8,444 nt of DNA from JBJEQG01 sp051881635 (GTDB lineage: Bacteria; Bacillota; Clostridia; Oscillospirales; Acutalibacteraceae): contig JBJEQG010000156.1 of NCBI GenBank assembly GCA_051881635.1, positions 1-8,444 on the forward strand. The letters are read 5' to 3'. A program made the translations under genes and the position numbers. Shown piece by piece: positions 7,056 through 8,444 of this stretch; the stretch's first letter is position 1; every line of letters starts with the position of its first letter. The notes under the pieces are model-generated. The model was not told the origin of the DNA, did no database searches, and worked only from the letters and a program-made list of their open reading frames with translations.

Positions 7056-7069
7056 GCGGGACTTCCCGC
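7056..7069 (+). other. GC-rich hairpin in the lexA leader
   Basis: GCGGGACTTCCCGC is a perfect dyad that folds as five G-C pairs with an ACTT loop. It lies in the expected 5' leader, just before the AAAAAAGG that could act as ribosome binding site. No T-run follows it, so it is not a terminator. An effect on translation or mRNA stability is possible but unproven. Confidence 0.5.
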
Positions 7070-7084
7070 AAAAAAGGCTTTTGT

Positions 7085-7681
7085 ATGGAGAATTTGCCTA
7101 TGAAAAATTTAAGTGTAAGCCAACAAAAAATTCTTGATTATTTAAAGAGGTGTTCCTCCGCTCCAAGTGTGCGTGAGATTTGTCAGGCAACAGGTTTGAA
7201 GTCAACTTCAACGGTTCATGCTCATCTTAAAACCTTAGAGGAACAGGGATATATAGAGCGGAGCAGGCTAAACCGTTCCATACGGTTGACAGGCACAGAG
7301 GATACAACCGCCGTACCGCTTTTGGGGACTGTAACTGCGGGACTGCCGATTTTGGCGATTGAAACCATAGAAGGCTATATTCCGTTTCCAAAAAGCAAAA
7401 GTAGGGGACGGGAATTGTTTGCTCTCCATGTATGCGGTGAAAGCATGAAAGATGCGGGTATTATGGACGGTGATATTATTATTTGCGAAAGAACACCGAC
7501 CGCCCAAAACCATGATATTGTTGTGGCATTATTGGACGAAGAAGCGACTGTTAAAGAATATTTCAAAGAGGACGGTTATTTTCGTTTACAGCCGCATAAT
7601 TCTGAATTTGAACCGATTTTGGTTGATGAAGTCGTAATTTTGGGCAAGGTAATTTCCTTAATTAGAAATTATGAGGGATAA
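7085..7681 (+). CDS. lexA: LexA repressor (SOS response), self-cleaving
   Basis: Repressor of DNA-damage genes that cleaves itself when stimulated by RecA filaments. The 198 residues are close to the family norm of about 200. The N-terminal winged helix-turn-helix (about 6-70) contains APSVREICQATGL and the recognition part STSTVHAHLKTLE, close to Bacillus LexA but with a few residues missing before APSVRE. The C-terminal S24 peptidase domain has the Ala85-Gly86 cleavage site (VTAGLP), nucleophile Ser120 in GESM and Lys157 in ATVKEYF, so all autocleavage residues are present. Two starts are plausible. The ATG at 7085 has AAAAAAGG 7 nt before it. The ATG at 7100 has GGAG 9 nt before it and gives MKNLSVSQQK, which fits the family N-terminus better. 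The gene has its own promoter. Confidence 0.95.
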   Translation: MENLPMKNLSVSQQKILDYLKRCSSAPSVREICQATGLKSTSTVHAHLKTLEEQGYIERSRLNRSIRLTGTEDTTAVPLLGTVTAGLPILAIETIEGYIPFPKSKSRGRELFALHVCGESMKDAGIMDGDIIICERTPTAQNHDIVVALLDEEATVKEYFKEDGYFRLQPHNSEFEPILVDEVVILGKVISLIRNYEG

Positions 7682-7684
7682 AAT

Positions 7685-7751
7685 TTGACAGCAGTTTTGT
7701 TAAAACTTTTAAAAACAAGACAGACTGTTGTCATGATTGATGAATTATAAT
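7685..7751 (+). promoter_or_regulatory. Possible promoter elements before the right-edge gene
   Basis: A perfect TTGACA at 7685-7690 is followed after 17 nt by only a weak TTTAAA (7708-7713). A perfect TATAAT at 7746-7751 lacks a good -35 at 16-18 nt. Either could drive the downstream gene, or it may be read through from lexA, since no clear terminator lies between. Confidence 0.3.
7687..7732 (+). other. Imperfect stem-loop just after lexA
   Basis: Outer arms GACAGCAG (7687-7694) and CTGTTGTC (7725-7732) pair with one G-T wobble. Inner arms TTTTGTT (7695-7701) and AACAAGA (7714-7720) pair with another wobble. A 4-nt bulge lies on the right side and a 12-nt loop in the middle. It begins 5 nt after the lexA stop. 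There is no T-run after it, so it is at best a weak terminator or a 3'-end protecting structure. Confidence 0.35.
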
Positions 7752-7798
7752 ATGAAAAAATGATTTTCGGCAATCGGAAAGTATATTAAGGAAATATA

Positions 7799-7864
7799 AT
7801 GTTTCTGAAATTTGAAGGTAAAAATGATGAAAAAATCGTGGGAACAATACAATGTTATAGATGA
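7799..7864 (+). CDS. Possible 21-residue upstream ORF overlapping the next gene
   Basis: The ATG at 7799 has AAGGA 6 nt before it, an ideal spacing. It opens a 21-codon frame ending in TGA at 7862-7864. The frame covers the ribosome binding site and start codon of the gene at 7824 in another reading frame. It may be a translated leader that couples to or competes with that start. It may equally be chance in AT-rich DNA. The peptide has no signal sequence or motif that I recognise. Confidence 0.2.
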   Translation: MFLKFEGKNDEKIVGTIQCYR

Positions 7865-8444
7865 AACAATGCTGGCTGCACTGCCCGAAGTTTGGGCAGA
7901 CCAACCGCTCCAAGTAGATTTATATTTGGATTGTACAAATGAAATCGTCATTATAGCCAATATTGTTGACGCTTATATGTCATGGGTTTCACGCACAAGT
8001 ACAGCAGAACAGGAAATCAATAAAAAGATTATAAAGCATATTATAACAGCACCTGTGGAACTTTTTGCAGACGGGTATCATAATCCCTTTTGGGAAAAAG
8101 TAGGAATTAAAGATTATCAAAAAGCAAAGTTAAAACTTTATAAAGTGACACTTAAACAGGAAGGGGATATATGGAAATCCACCGAAAACAAAGTTTATTT
8201 TGGAACACCCGAAGAACAAGCCGAACATATTGTTGCAGATATAACCGCTTTGTTTGATACTTTGAGGGCAAAGTGTCGGGAAACGGAAGATGATACCTTT
8301 GTTAAAAAGCTGAAAACCTATGATACCAAAATTAAGGATTGCCATAAAAAATTCAGTACTGAAAAATACGAGGAAAGTATTTGCGAAATACAAGATGCTC
8401 TTAACAAAAACGCCTATCATTGTTTGTCCGAAAATACCGAAATT
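7824..8444 (+). CDS. Hypothetical protein, partial (runs off the right edge)
   Basis: The frame stays open for 207 codons to the window end with no stop, so only the N-terminal part is seen. Two ATG codons in tandem (7824, 7827) follow GAAGG at 7814-7818, with spacings of 5 and 8 nt. The second start is slightly better. The product begins MKKSWEQYNVIDETMLAALP. It is rich in Lys, Glu and aromatic residues, has no signal peptide and no clear membrane segment, and looks soluble and mostly helical. Five cysteines are spread through it (DLDC-like, AKC, KDC, SIC, YHC contexts) without a clear metal-binding spacing. Codon use resembles the neighbours, so I take it as a real gene. I do not recognise a family. 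Its place after lexA does not by itself show a damage-response role, as no SOS box is visible. Confidence 0.75.
   Translation, partial: MMKKSWEQYNVIDETMLAALPEVWADQPLQVDLYLDCTNEIVIIANIVDAYMSWVSRTSTAEQEINKKIIKHIITAPVELFADGYHNPFWEKVGIKDYQKAKLKLYKVTLKQEGDIWKSTENKVYFGTPEEQAEHIVADITALFDTLRAKCRETEDDTFVKKLKTYDTKIKDCHKKFSTEKYEESICEIQDALNKNAYHCLSENTEI

Noticed and set aside
7268..7960. Minus-strand frames opposite lexA and the right-edge gene
   Set aside because: They are shadows of LexA or run through the lexA 3' region without a ribosome binding site or conserved features.
8130..8420. Minus-strand 96-codon frame at the right edge
   Set aside because: It is Phe-rich as expected for the complement of a Lys/Glu-rich gene, and the plus-strand frame has a good ribosome binding site and stays open throughout.

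Overview
The window reads as an ordinary piece of a low-GC Firmicutes chromosome, most likely an anaerobic clostridial one (Lachnospiraceae or a related family). The reasons are its AT-rich composition, strong AGGAGG-type ribosome binding sites, a LexA of Bacillus/Clostridium type, and an HPr with the Ser46 regulatory site used by Firmicutes HPr kinase. I see no mobile element, CRISPR array, tRNA or rRNA.

Minus strand, about 5840 down to 67: a complete fructose phosphotransferase operon in the order fruR, fruK, fruA, ptsH, ptsI. A DeoR-family repressor is followed by 1-phosphofructokinase, a fused EIIA-EIIB-EIIC fructose transporter, HPr and Enzyme I. EI takes phosphate from PEP and passes it to HPr, then to the EIIA and EIIB domains of FruA, and then to fructose as it crosses the membrane. 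FruK then makes fructose-1,6-bisphosphate. Gaps are 1, 21, 88 and 32 nt. The 88-nt gap before ptsH holds a stem-loop. The promoter before fruR (TTGACT, 17 nt, TATAAT) lies within a tandem array of roughly 10-bp repeats that I infer to be the FruR operator.

Middle, 5843-6080: a divergent regulatory region with the fru promoter on the left, a 20-bp dyad, and a promoter for the rightward gene.

Plus strand, 6081-8444: a two-part GNAT-type acetyltransferase gene closed by a strong intrinsic terminator; lexA, with its own promoter and a small GC hairpin in the leader; and the first 207 codons of an unrecognised gene that runs off the window, preceded by a 21-codon ORF that overlaps its start.

I found no convincing new biological system. 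The points most worth checking are the phased operator repeats, the fruA-ptsH stem-loop whose T-run lies on the antisense strand, a CXXC pair in HPr, the absence of a canonical SOS box before lexA, and the unidentified gene at the right edge.
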